A stretch of DNA of 64,000 nt from Micromonospora kangleipakensis (lineage in GTDB: Bacteria > Actinomycetota > Actinomycetes > Mycobacteriales > Micromonosporaceae), in the NCBI RefSeq assembly GCF_004217615.1, contig NZ_SHLD01000001.1:3658001-3722000 (forward strand), written 5' to 3'. Below, one piece after another: positions 1 through 8,178 of the stretch. Each line of letters opens with the position of its first letter. Position 1 is the first letter of the stretch. The notes beneath the pieces are model-generated. The model ran no database searches. It was not told where the DNA came from and saw only the letters and a list, made by a program, of their open reading frames with translations. Both the position numbers and the translations under genes were made by a program.

Positions 1-709
1 CGAAAGCCTCGGCCATCATGGCAAGGCGGTCGATCGGCGCTTCCGGGTGACGAGGGCTGTGCCGGCCGAGGCAGACAGGCAAGCCCCTGCGCTCGGTCCA
101 GTCGCTGTCGCCCCAGAAGCGATGGCTTGCGTTCAGTAGCTCCCCGGCGACTTCATTTTGTCGCTGTTGGGCTCCGGTAGCGGAGAGAGCCGATGCCACG
201 ACGTTATTGGCCCCGCGTGGGATACCCGAGTCACCCACGGCAGGAAGGAGTAGGAGGAGGCGTTCGGCCTGGCTGCGCTTCGAGTCCGGTTGACTCGCCG
301 TCGTGACCAGCTCCGACCACGAGAGCGCCGGCCCGTGGAAGCCTCCCTCCAGTGCCGCAGCGGTGATCACGGCATCAGATCCCGCCGGCTGAAGCAGGTA
401 GTCCCATCCCGAGTCGCCGTCGAAGTTGCGGAAGAGGATGTGCAGGCAGTGGCCTCGGGCGAGGTCCAGGGTGATGATGGGCCACCTGTCGGGCTGGTGC
501 ATCTCCTCCGCGTAGACCTCCACATCCGCTGGATCGATGTCGAAGGCCACTGCGGCCGTAAAGGAGCCGCCTACCGAGAGCAGGAATGCTGGCCAGAACG
601 TGGGGTCATCAAGCCACGGCGTAGCGTCTACGAGCACGGATGCGTCAACCGGCGGTTGAAAGCCATCGAGATAGCCGCGCAAAGGCATCTGGCCATCCTC
701 GCAGACCAT
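1..709 (-). CDS. Hypothetical protein, 3' end cut by window edge
   Basis: An uninterrupted minus-strand frame starts at ATG 709 and runs off the left edge, giving about 236 visible codons. The translation is compositionally normal, with acidic and aromatic stretches such as WDYLLQPAGSDAV and DPTFWPAFLLSV, no signal peptide and no membrane segment, so it looks like a cytosolic protein. I do not recognise the family. Codon third positions are less GC-biased than in the intact genes further right, as expected for acquired DNA next to the integration site at 950. The start is the first ATG in frame; no strong ribosome binding site precedes it, so an alternative start is possible. Confidence 0.6.
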   Translation of the reverse strand, partial: MVCEDGQMPLRGYLDGFQPPVDASVLVDATPWLDDPTFWPAFLLSVGGSFTAAVAFDIDPADVEVYAEEMHQPDRWPIITLDLARGHCLHILFRNFDGDSGWDYLLQPAGSDAVITAAALEGGFHGPALSWSELVTTASQPDSKRSQAERLLLLLPAVGDSGIPRGANNVVASALSATGAQQRQNEVAGELLNASHRFWGDSDWTERRGLPVCLGRHSPRHPEAPIDRLAMMAEAF

Positions 710-949
710 GGTGGTCGCGTTGGTCCGTGATCCAAGAGTCCGGCATTCAGAGCTGCCTGCGTTGGCGCGTGCCACCTATGCGCCCGTAGTGCCGGGAAGC
801 CGCGGGAACCGCGACAGCGGGCCATGGCCTTTGGGTGACAAAGTGAGTGACGATCGGCGCGGACGCCAGCGGACGAGCCTGGACGCTCACGGACCATTTC
901 GGCAGGTCAAGGGCTGCAGTACAGCAGCTCAGGGGACCGTGTTGGTTGC

Positions 950-994
950 CTGGGGGTCAAGGGGTCGTCGGTTCGAATCCGGCCGTCCCGACAG
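950..994 (+). repeat. Left attachment-site copy (tRNA 3'-end-like direct repeat)
   Basis: These 45 bases recur at 6742-6786 with one mismatch (T957 versus C6749). The segment contains a T-arm signature (GGTTCGAATCC) and an acceptor-like 3' strand (GTCCCGAC), so it resembles the 3' half of a tRNA gene. No matching 5' acceptor (GTCGGGA) lies within 100 bases upstream, so it is a fragment and not a working tRNA. A tyrosine integrase pseudogene begins 150 bases to the right. Position, repeat structure and neighbour fit an attL site of an integrated element. Confidence 0.75.
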
Positions 995-1010
995 TAAAAC
1001 AGCAGGTCAG

Positions 1011-1050
1011 GGCCTTGATTCACTTCGGTGGATCGAGGCCTTCTTGCTGT
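1011..1050 (+). terminator. Intrinsic terminator after the left att copy
   Basis: A nine-pair stem (GGCCTTGAT 1011-1019 with ATCGAGGCC 1032-1040, one G-T wobble) encloses an inner CAC-TTCG-GTG hairpin and is followed by a T-rich tail. This is the arrangement seen downstream of tRNA genes. Confidence 0.65.
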
Positions 1051-1145
1051 TCCGTCTCACAATTCATCACGTACGCGTGTACTGCTGAAATTCGGGCGCT
1101 GGAGTTGCCCGAACAGCCCCGACTCAAGGTGCTCGGCTGCCACCT

Positions 1146-1830
1146 TCAGATGGCTGCTGTCGGGTGGACGTAGACCCGCTTGGCGAGGGTGCCACCGTCC
1201 GCGTGACCGGCCCAGGCCGCCAGCACGACGTCGGGCACTCCGGCGCCGGCGAGGTAGGTCAGGCAGGCGTGCCGGGCGTCGTGCGGCTGGACCTTGCGTA
1301 CCGCGACCTTGGCCATCAGCTCGTACACCCGACGACGGAGCCAATCGGTACGTTGCGGCTGGCCGAGTTCATTGACCAGGACGTAGCCGCTATCGACGTA
1401 GACGTCACCCGCCTTCAGGCGCTCCTTCTTCTGCAGGGTGTGGAACGCCTTCAGCGCCTTCGCGACCGTCGCCGGCATCGGCAGGCCGCGTTTGCCGGCC
1501 GCCGACTTGGCCTCCTTTTCCTCGATCTCGCCGTCGACGAGCGTCCGGGTGTTTCCCCGGCCTTGATCGTGCCGGCCTCGAAGTCGACATCGGACCAGCG
1601 CAATCCACACACCTCGGCCGGCCGCAGGCCCATCAGCGACAGCAGGCAGGGGGCGTAGAGGCGCTCGCCCGTGATTCCCGTCAGGAATGCCTTCACCTCC
1701 TCCTGGGTCCAGGGTTTGCGCTCCGCCCGCGCCTCCGCGGCGGCCTTCGCGGCTGCCCTGGGGATGGTGACGAATGCGGCGACGTTGCGGACCACCAGTT
1801 GACGCCGAACCGCTCGCGGGGCTGCGCGGC
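1146..1830 (-). pseudogene. Phage-type tyrosine integrase, frameshifted and N-terminally truncated
   Basis: Two overlapping minus-strand frames together give the catalytic half of a tyrosine recombinase. The first (to about 1550) contains the box-I arginine segment GLRPAEVCGLRWSDVD. The second carries the box-II segment HDARHACLTYLAGAG, the GHAD motif and a final RVYVHP that should hold the nucleophilic tyrosine. The join needs a frameshift near 1550, and the N-terminal DNA-binding part is lost upstream of about 1830. All catalytic residues are visible, but the protein cannot be made intact. Its place beside the left att repeat fits the integrase of the element bounded by 950 and 6786. Confidence 0.85.
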
Positions 1831-2065
1831 GACCCCGCGGACCCGCAGCTCAAAACCGCTACCAATCGCCCACGCAGGGTGGCGCCGCTCGGCGCTGATT
1901 TGAGAATGCCCAACTGTCGCGTCCGGTTCAAGGTTGCGGATGATCAAGGCGCCGACCAGCGACTCGCAGGGTAGGTCCGGACGGCGCCGGGTGAGAGTGC
2001 CCGGATTTACCTTGCGGTTTCCGGGCTCGTCGGTGTCTGCTGGTTTCCCTCCGCGTCGGACGTAC

Positions 2066-2401
2066 ATCACCATCATCGACAACCCCACGCCCGAGTTCGT
2101 GATCGGTGCCTACCACCAGCTCTGGCGCATCGAGAAGACCTTCCGCATGTCCAAGCACGACCTGCGCGCCCGGCCGATCTACCACCACAAGCGCGAGTCC
2201 ATCGAGGCCTATCTGACCATCGTGTTCGCCGCGCTCGCGGTCACCAGGTTCGTCGAGAACGCGACCGGCTGGTCCATCAAGCGTTTCGTGCGCACCGCGC
2301 GGCGTTACCGCACGGTACAGATCAGGCTCGGCCCCCACACCCTGACCGCCGAAGACCCACTCCCGTCTGACCTACGCGAGGCGCTGGCCCAGATCAACTG
2401 A
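2066..2401 (+). pseudogene. IS1634-type DDE transposase, C-terminal fragment
   Basis: The frame ending at 2401 matches the C-terminal part of IS1634/IS4-related transposases. It has the conserved YHQLWRIEKTFRMSK block, which carries the third catalytic acidic residue, followed by LRARPIYHHK and a conserved TGWSIKRFVRTARRYRT tail. Homology begins near 2066; everything upstream in the frame is unrelated, so the N-terminal two thirds are missing. The last codons lie within a 40-bp sequence repeated at 4209, so the transposon's right end is duplicated downstream of the following three-gene cassette. It cannot be active alone. Confidence 0.85.
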
Positions 2402-2431
2402 CGAGGTGCGCACTAGCCTGAGCCGAGTCAG
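2392..2431 (+). repeat. Transposon right-end direct repeat, copy 1
   Basis: Forty bases spanning the last transposase codons and the following GCCTGAGCCGAGTCAG are identical to 4209-4248. The terminal GAGCCGAGTCAG is probably the inverted-repeat end of the insertion sequence. Confidence 0.8.
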
Positions 2432-2482
2432 TGACAAGGGTCACGATCGTCATCTGACAAGACCCGCTTGATTCCTCTCGGC

Positions 2483-2510
2483 TTGACGCATGCCGTTATG
2501 GGTATATGAT
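2483..2510 (+). promoter_or_regulatory. Promoter with a predicted leaderless start for the ArsR gene
   Basis: A TTGACG box (2483-2488) and a TATGAT box (2505-2510) are separated by 16 bases. Transcription would begin about seven bases after the -10 box, at or next to ATG 2518. That implies a leaderless mRNA and explains the lack of a ribosome binding site there. Confidence 0.6.
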
Positions 2511-2517
2511 GGTTGCC

Positions 2518-2859
2518 ATGGCACGAGCAGCGACGACGTCGGACGTCTTCAACGCGATCGCCGAGCCGCAGCGCCGGGAGATCCTGGTGCTGCTGCGGGC
2601 GGGTGAGCGGCCGGTGACCGAGTTGGCCCAGGAGCTGGGGATGACCCAGCCGGGGGCGTCCAAACACCTGCGGGTGCTCCGGGAGGTCGGGCTGGTGCGA
2701 GACCGCAAGGCAGGCAAGCAGCGCCTGTACGGCCTCGACGCCCGCGGGCTGCGACCGGTCCACGAGTGGACCGGCGGGTTCGAGCGGTTCTGGAACGAGA
2801 GCTTCGACCGGTTGGACGCGTACGTGCAGGACCTGAAGCAGGCAAGGCAGGAGGAGTAG
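2518..2859 (+). CDS. ArsR-family transcriptional regulator
   Basis: A 113-residue winged-helix repressor. The recognition region QELGMTQPGASKHLRVL and the wing (KAGKQRLYGL) are clear. It has no Cys metal site, so it belongs to the non-metal ArsR group commonly paired with SRPBCC (AHSA1) proteins. Upstream ATG codons at 2506 and 2509 exist, but 2518 fits the promoter at 2483-2510 as a leaderless start. The next gene starts three bases after the stop, and a third overlaps that one, so the three form one operon that this protein probably controls. The cassette is flanked by duplicated transposon ends, which suggests horizontal arrival. Confidence 0.88.
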   Translation: MARAATTSDVFNAIAEPQRREILVLLRAGERPVTELAQELGMTQPGASKHLRVLREVGLVRDRKAGKQRLYGLDARGLRPVHEWTGGFERFWNESFDRLDAYVQDLKQARQEE

Positions 2860-2862
2860 CTG

Positions 2863-3369
2863 ATGAGTGAGATGGGACGAGAAGCGCCAGCGCAGTCCGC
2901 GACGGCTGACCGCCAGATCGTGATCTCCCGGGTCATCGACGCCCCACGGGAGCTGGTGTTCGAGGCGTTCACCGAGGTGCGGCACCTGTCGCGGTGGTGG
3001 GGGCCGGAGGGGTTCACCACCACCACGCGGTCGTTCGAGTTCCGCGTCGGCGGGGAGTGGGACTTCGTGATGCACGGGCCGGACGGGACGGACTTCCAGG
3101 AGTGGATCTCCTGGACCGAGATCGTCCCGCCGGAGGGGATCGCGCTGCTGCACGGTGAGTCCCGCGGCGACCCGAACGCCTTCGAGTCGGTCCTCACGTT
3201 CGCGCCCGACGGGGCGGCGACCCGGATCGAGATGCGCACGGTGTTCCCCACCAAGGAGCTGCGCGACGAGGCGGTCGAGAAGTACCACGCGATCGAGGGC
3301 GGCCAGCAGACCCTGAGCAACCTGGCTGCCTACGTCACCGAGATCGTTCGGAAGGGAGCTGAGGGCTGA
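2863..3369 (+). CDS. SRPBCC/AHSA1-domain protein
   Basis: The 168-residue product has the START-like fold signature of the AHSA1 family: an early VIDAPRELVFEAFTE segment, LSRWWGPEGFT, the GGEWDFVMHGPDG turn and a C-terminal helix. Members bind small hydrophobic ligands; the ligand here is unknown. It lies three bases after the ArsR gene with AGGAGGAG ahead of its ATG, and its TGA overlaps the ATG of the next gene. ArsR-SRPBCC pairs are common in actinobacteria and are usually co-regulated. Confidence 0.9.
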   Translation: MSEMGREAPAQSATADRQIVISRVIDAPRELVFEAFTEVRHLSRWWGPEGFTTTTRSFEFRVGGEWDFVMHGPDGTDFQEWISWTEIVPPEGIALLHGESRGDPNAFESVLTFAPDGAATRIEMRTVFPTKELRDEAVEKYHAIEGGQQTLSNLAAYVTEIVRKGAEG

Positions 3370-3989
3370 TGGCCGGGAAGGTGTTCTTCAGCGTGTCGAT
3401 GTCGCTGGACGGGTTCATCGCGCCCGCGTCCCTCGGGGACTTGATGGGGCAGCAATGGATGGAACTGCAGGCGTGGATCTTCCCGCAGCGGTTCTTGCGG
3501 GAGAACCTGAAGCTTGGCGAGGGCGGTGAGGAAGGGCGCGACAACGACATCGTGCGGGAGACGTTCGAGCGCACCGGCGCGAGCGTGATGGGCAAGCGCA
3601 TGTTCGACGCCGGCGAGCAGGCGTGGCCGGAGGAGGCGCCGTTCCACACGCCGGTGTTCGTCGTGACGCACGAGAAGCGTGACCCCTGGGAGCGGCCGGG
3701 TGGGACCACCTTCCACTTCGTCAACGACGGCATCGAGTCCGCGCTCGACCAGGCCCGCGAGGCCGCCGGCGACCGCGACGTCCGCATCGCGGGCGGCGGC
3801 GCGACGATCCTGGAGTACGTGAACGCCGGCCTGATCGACGAGTTCTCGATCGCGCTGTCGCCCGTGCTGTTCGGCTCCGGAATCCGCCTGTTCGAGGGCG
3901 TGGACGCGGGCCGCGTGGCCCTGGAGCCGGTCCGCGCGGAGCCCTCCCCGAGGGTGACGCACCTGACCTACGCCGTCCGGGAGCGGTAG
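3369..3989 (+). CDS. RibD C-terminal/dihydrofolate reductase-like protein
   Basis: A 206-residue cytosolic reductase-like protein of the RibD C-terminal superfamily. Visible features are the N-terminal KVFFSVSMSLDGFIA strand-helix, the GASVMGKRMFD nucleotide-binding turn, a DVRIAGGGATILEYVNAGLIDEF segment around residues 137-160 and a final strand LTYAVRE. Such proteins bind NADPH, but most lack a known substrate. The ATG overlaps the previous stop (TGATG), so translation is coupled to the SRPBCC gene. It is not expected to be the essential folate enzyme, given its sequence class and mobile context. Confidence 0.88.
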   Translation: MAGKVFFSVSMSLDGFIAPASLGDLMGQQWMELQAWIFPQRFLRENLKLGEGGEEGRDNDIVRETFERTGASVMGKRMFDAGEQAWPEEAPFHTPVFVVTHEKRDPWERPGGTTFHFVNDGIESALDQAREAAGDRDVRIAGGGATILEYVNAGLIDEFSIALSPVLFGSGIRLFEGVDAGRVALEPVRAEPSPRVTHLTYAVRER

Positions 3990-4208
3990 GCGCACGGCGG
4001 ACGACACACGGCGGACGGCGGACGCGAAGGAACACCCACGCGGTTGGCACGCAGACGGTTCTCCTGCCGGGATGCCCAGCCCACCTGCTGGATGGCCAGG
4101 AAGGAGCCGGGAGGATCCGGTGGCACCGGGCCGCTCGGCGCCCATGGGGGGGACGATTCGCCAGGTGGAATGGCCAGGAACGGGCCCCGAATCGTGAGCC
4201 GAGTCAGG

Positions 4209-4248
4209 GATCAACTGACGAGGTGCGCACTAGCCTGAGCCGAGTCAG
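4209..4248 (+). repeat. Transposon right-end direct repeat, copy 2
   Basis: This is an exact 40-bp copy of 2392-2431. A further copy of the terminal GAGCCGAGTCAG lies just upstream at 4196-4207. Together the copies flank the ArsR-SRPBCC-RibD cassette in direct orientation. Confidence 0.8.
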
Positions 4249-4285
4249 GTCGAACAGGTCGGCCGGGGGTCGCCTCGTCACCGCA

Positions 4286-4996
4286 TCAGGGTCGACGCCC
4301 GGTGAGGACGTCGTTGTACTCATCGATCAAGGTGTTTGCCGCTTCGATTTCGGCAGAGTCGAGGCCGGTGGACTGCGTGAACATCCACTTGTAGAGGCCC
4401 TCGATCGCAGCGGTGTACTCGTCGAAGGGTTCCCGGATCGGCAGGGCATCACCGTGCTGTGCCAGGTAGTTGCGGCTCGCTCCGGACCACGATGAGGACT
4501 AAAGTAGCGCTGGGACGCTGATCTGCAGTTGGTAAGTGACCTTCTGTTGCGTGAGGTTCACTTGGTTGTATGGGGCGGGAAGGCTCTGGTGGAGCATGTA
4601 GTTGCGCAGGTCCTTGACGAACCTGGCCGCTGGAAGCGCTCCAACTTGCTGGACTCGTCTGGTGTATTCGTCGTAGCACGGGGTGCCCTCGTAGCGCCGG
4701 GCGACGACCCGGGTGTGGTCGATCAGCGTTCCGATCGCCGCGACCACGTTGTGAAGTAGACGGTCAAATTCGTTGAAGTAGGCCTCCTGTTCGGCATCGT
4801 GCGACCCGGTGTTGGACACCAAGTTCAGGGCAAGATGCCAGTCCTGCTCGGGGCCCTCGATTAGCTTGTCGAGTTCCCGCAGGTTACCGGCGGGGACTTC
4901 ATGCGTGCGCCGTAGTCGGGCCCACCTTGCGTGCCCCCGCGTGCCAGGATGCTCGCTGATCGCCTTGCTGCGCAGCTCTTGGAGTCGTGCGTTCAC
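4286..4996 (-). pseudogene. HEPN-like protein gene interrupted by an in-frame amber codon
   Basis: Translation from GTG 4996 gives 165 residues, then TAG at 4501-4499. The same frame then continues for 71 more coherent codons to TGA at 4286, so the original protein was about 236 residues. Near residue 148 there is DLRNYMLH, which fits the R-N-x3-H motif of HEPN ribonucleases found in toxins and antiphage systems. The rest is helical and acidic, consistent with that fold. The family call rests on this motif and helical content only. It lies inside the element bounded by 950 and 6786. The amber may be an inactivating mutation, a read error or, less likely, a readthrough site. Confidence 0.6.
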
Positions 4997-5091
4997 GATC
5001 TCATCCTGTCGCCCGACGCACCGGCGTTTCGACCCTGTTGACGCTCGCGGCGGGTGAAGGTCATTGGTTCAAGGCAACCTCCGGTGGCGCC

Positions 5092-5754
5092 TCACTGGAG
5101 GTTGCCTTCGAGCGGGGCCATGCTGCTGGATTGGCGGCGTTGTCGAGGTAGTCGGACTTCACCGCTGTCGGTCTGATGTAGTCGGTGGAAGGTTCCCGGG
5201 GTCGTGTCGGGAGCATTGGCATCCCGGCTGTAGACGTCGGAGACCGTGCTGGTTTCGGCGCTGGCTTCGACGGTGCCGACGAACTGTTCCATCTTGCGTG
5301 ACCAGTCGCGGGCGAGGACGGAGCCGACGTGACGGTGGTAGAGGATGACGCGACCGCCGCGGCGGTTGCGAGCGAACCAGTGTGCGCTGCGGTGGTGCCG
5401 GTCGAGGCTGTGCTGGTTGGGCTTGGTGATGGTTGGGTTGCCGAAGCCGGGCAGGGTGCGGTAGGTGGTTGGCGGCAGGCTGGGTGGGCGCCAGCAGTCG
5501 TCGTCGATCCAGTGGGCGATCGGGTCTTGGGTGACTTTGGGCTGGTAATCGGGTTGGCCAAGGCGGCGGCCGATTTCGGCGGCGAAGCGGCGTTGCCCGT
5601 CGGGGTCGCCGGCGGCGAGTCGGCGCCAGTGCAGCGAGCCGACGAGCGCGGCGATCTTGACGGCTTCGGGGTAGGTCGCGGCGAACAGCCGGGAGGTGCT
5701 GAAGGTGTGCCCCGAACCCCGGCCCTCCTCAGAGATGCCGCCGGAATCCGCTAT
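5092..5754 (-). pseudogene. Unrecognised protein, 5'-truncated
   Basis: A 220-codon stop-free frame with normal protein composition ends at TGA 5092. It includes SGHTFSTSRLFAATYPEAV, a WRRLAAGDPDGQRRFAAEIG helix and a basic RHHRSAHWFARNRRGG stretch. It has no usable start codon: the frame is preceded directly by the TAG of the next gene upstream, in the same frame. It therefore looks like the C-terminal part of a gene whose start was lost by rearrangement. I do not recognise the family. The basic, arginine-rich composition would allow nucleic acid binding, but nothing proves it. Confidence 0.5.
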
Positions 5755-6390
5755 CTACCCTTGGAGCCGTTGCGCCCAGTACACCTGCCCGTCCGGCCCC
5801 ATATAGACCAGGGCCAACAGCAGGTCCGAAATCGCAACCGGGGCAGTGGGCACGTGGACCACCGCCCGTAGCGGCCCGTCCACATACGGAAAGGCCGCAA
5901 CGAACGTTAGCGGCGAAGCGTCCCCGTCGGACACGGCCAGTCTGGAGCCGTAGCTCGTCCAGATGTTTCCCTCTCTGACATCGCCTGCGCCCTGTAGCCA
6001 GGAATAGCGCTTGGCGATCTTGTTATCGACTCCGGCGCTCCCCAGGCCGACGGCCTCCTGCAGTGGCGACGACGCGCTGAAGCTTCCCGGCTTGAGGTTG
6101 GTGCGCTTGTCAATGAGAAAGATCGCGAAGTATCCGCCATCGAGTGGCTTGGGCGGGGTCTGCCATGAAACCTGCCCGAGCACCAGCTGGTCGCGTCCGT
6201 CGGACACCGGGGCGTTTACCTTGTCGCCGAGCGCGGCCTGAGCCTCCTCGTGGCCGACGATCTGAAGTGAGGACTTGATGGCCAGCGCTTCCGGGCCGTA
6301 CGGCGGGTGGTTGTGCCACCAGCGCCAGCCAACGAAGGCCATCACCGCCAGGATGACCGCCAACACCAGCCCGGTCCTTCGCCACGTCAT
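5755..6390 (-). CDS. Membrane-anchored hypothetical protein
   Basis: The 211-residue product starts at ATG 6390 with MTWRR, then a hydrophobic segment (LVLAVILAVMAFVGW, residues 8-22). It is probably a signal anchor that leaves a ~185-residue domain outside the membrane. That domain is mixed alpha/beta (QLVLGQVSWQTPP, GGYFAIFLIDKR, PVAISDLLLALVYMGPDG) and ends QVYWAQRLQG. No enzyme motif is visible and I do not recognise it. It lies inside the att-bounded element, 350 bases from the right att copy. Confidence 0.65.
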   Translation of the reverse strand: MTWRRTGLVLAVILAVMAFVGWRWWHNHPPYGPEALAIKSSLQIVGHEEAQAALGDKVNAPVSDGRDQLVLGQVSWQTPPKPLDGGYFAIFLIDKRTNLKPGSFSASSPLQEAVGLGSAGVDNKIAKRYSWLQGAGDVREGNIWTSYGSRLAVSDGDASPLTFVAAFPYVDGPLRAVVHVPTAPVAISDLLLALVYMGPDGQVYWAQRLQG

Positions 6391-6741
6391 GCGCGATAGT
6401 GAACCATGCGATCACCAGACGACCAGCCGTTCGTAATCTTCTTCCAACTCGAAGGCCGGCATGGGCCATCCGTGGGCCAGTAACCGTGACGCGGAGCGGG
6501 CACGAGCGGGCACGAGACGCCACCGGGCCCATCGCCGCCCACAGGCGTTTCGGGCATCACGCCGCTTGAGCACGCTCTTCCAAACCGGGGCTCCACGGAC
6601 TTCGATGCCCTCCGACCTGCGAGAGCTTCAGGACCGTCGAATGATGGGGGCATGGGAGCGCTGGGAGCGCAGCAGGCTATGTGAGACTCATCCGTGCCAG
6701 CTGACTTCGCACGCGACCCGAAGCAGCCGCTCTGCCATGAG
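6391..6741. other. Intergenic, no gene seen
   Basis: No convincing coding frame is present. A 10-base unit GAGCGGGCAC is repeated twice in tandem near 6495-6516. The stretch ends at the right att copy. Confidence 0.5.
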
Positions 6742-6786
6742 CTGGGGGCCAAGGGGTCGTCGGTTCGAATCCGGCCGTCCCGACAG
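6742..6786 (+). repeat. Right attachment-site copy (tRNA 3'-end-like direct repeat)
   Basis: Direct repeat of 950-994 with one mismatch, again without a 5' tRNA half. It marks the probable right junction of a 5.8-kb integrated element. Confidence 0.75.
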
Positions 6787-6799
6787 CGAGGGTTTCCGC

Positions 6800-6826
6800 A
6801 GGTCAGAGCCTGTGGAGACCTCTTTT
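6800..6826 (+). terminator. Possible intrinsic terminator after the right att copy
   Basis: AGGTC (6800-6804) pairs with GACCT (6817-6821) around a 12-base loop, followed by CTTTTT. It is weaker than the hairpin after the left copy. Confidence 0.5.
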
Positions 6827-6829
6827 TCG

Positions 6830-7263
6830 TGTTCAGGGTGGTTCGTCGAGGTCGAGCACGCCGCTAATCGACCCCTTGACTCGACGGGTGACATGCCCCG
6901 GCACTACGGTGCCAACGCGGCAGCCGAACGCGCCCAGGAGATCCAGGTGCAACTGGGGCATCGGGGAGAGGGTGTAGAGGTCGGCAATGCGGCCGGCCGA
7001 CCCGAGAACCGAGTCGGCCGACCGTGACAGCCTCGTGTTCGATCGGCGCGGACCTGGGTAGTGTCAGGGCTCCGTGCTCTCGGTACGCCGACGACGGGAC
7101 TTGCGTGACAACTCCGCCAGCTGCAGCATGTATGCCTTCCTCGCATGTCGTCCCACCTCTGCACGTACCACTGTTGGCATACGAAAGGGCGCATCCGCGA
7201 GGTAGCGCTTCGACCGGCGTCAACGCGCTGGTCAGGCTCGCGCTGCCCCAGTCAACCCGTGAC
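6830..7263. other. Intergenic, no gene seen
   Basis: Short frames here lack coherent composition. The reading frame of the next gene stays open upstream to 7024, but that part does not look like repeat protein. Confidence 0.45.
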
Positions 7264-8178
7264 ATGATTGCGCCCATGGGGAAGCAGCAGGACGTCGGCG
7301 GGCCCGACCGTCACAGCCGGTCAGGTACCACCGCCCACCGTGCGATCGGTGGCAGCGCCGACGCGCGGCTCGCCCTCGCGCAGGACCCCGCAACGCCACA
7401 GATGACCCTCTTCGACTTGGCGTCCGACCCGTCGGCCGTGGTCCGTAAGGCGGTCGCGGCCCGGGCCGACGCACCCGCGCAGGCACTGCGACCGCTGACC
7501 CGGGACCATGATCGTCAGGTCCGGGAGGCTGTGGCGAGAAACCCTTCGACCTCGGTCGCCAATCTCTTGCGTCTCGTCAGAGACGCCGACCGGTGGGTCC
7601 GCTGGGCGGTCGCCGGCAACCCGGCTTGCGACGAGTCGGTTCGCCGGGTGATGTCAGAGGCACCCGACAAGGAGCTTCGTGGTCTCCTCGCGGAGATGCG
7701 GGAGTTGGAGCCCGATCTGGCCGCCAGGCTGATCGACGACGTCTCACCCGAGGTACGGGAACGACTCGCCACCCACACCCACGACCCCGACGTGATCACC
7801 GCCCTGATGGCCGATCGCACCGTACGCGTTCGCAAGGGGGTCGCCCGCAACCCGCGGACCACCGCCGAGCAGCGCAGGGCGCTTGCCCAGGACCCCGTGA
7901 TCGACGTCCGTGCCGCGCTGGTCCGCGCGGTCGAGCTGGACGAGGCGGATCTGGAACGCCTGGTTCACGACCGTTCGGTGCAGGTCCGACTGGCGATGGC
8001 AACATCCGAGGTCATCCCGCCGCACATCCGGCGGGCCCTCGGGCGTGATCCCGACGAGATGGTGGCGGGCGCGGCGCGGGATTTCCGCCCGGCGTCTGGC
8101 AACTCCCCGGTGATAAGGGGTGCACGCGGTCACCGGCGCTCCGGCACCGGCCCAGGTCGACCGGGCGGCGCCGCGTAA
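7264..8178 (+). CDS. Leucine-rich-repeat-variant (LRV/HEAT-like) repeat protein
   Basis: About 304 residues from ATG 7264; ATG 7276 is an equally good start. Nearly the whole length consists of ~24-residue helical units of the form VR-x-AVA-x-NP-x-T followed by L-x-x-LA-x-D. Examples are VREAVARNPSTS, VRWAVAGNPACD and VRKGVARNPRTT. This is the LRV repeat, a HEAT-like solenoid that normally serves as a protein-binding scaffold. The last ~35 residues are Gly/Arg/Pro-rich and probably disordered. There is no signal peptide and no enzymatic domain, and partners are unknown. It is just outside the right att site, so it is probably host chromosome. Confidence 0.82.
   Translation: MIAPMGKQQDVGGPDRHSRSGTTAHRAIGGSADARLALAQDPATPQMTLFDLASDPSAVVRKAVAARADAPAQALRPLTRDHDRQVREAVARNPSTSVANLLRLVRDADRWVRWAVAGNPACDESVRRVMSEAPDKELRGLLAEMRELEPDLAARLIDDVSPEVRERLATHTHDPDVITALMADRTVRVRKGVARNPRTTAEQRRALAQDPVIDVRAALVRAVELDEADLERLVHDRSVQVRLAMATSEVIPPHIRRALGRDPDEMVAGAARDFRPASGNSPVIRGARGHRRSGTGPGRPGGAA

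Noticed and set aside
900-994. A complete tRNA gene ending at 994
   Set aside because: The T-arm and 3' acceptor are good, but no 5' acceptor GTCGGGA or D-arm is found within 100 bases upstream, and the same is true at 6742-6786.
4286-5757. Amber codon reassignment or pyrrolysine use
   Set aside because: Two in-frame TAGs are too few and both lie in decayed mobile DNA; mutation is the simpler reading, and no suppressor tRNA was seen.
5329-5871. A 180-codon plus-strand frame, Val/Gly-rich
   Set aside because: Antisense to two minus-strand frames with better protein composition; no domain is visible.
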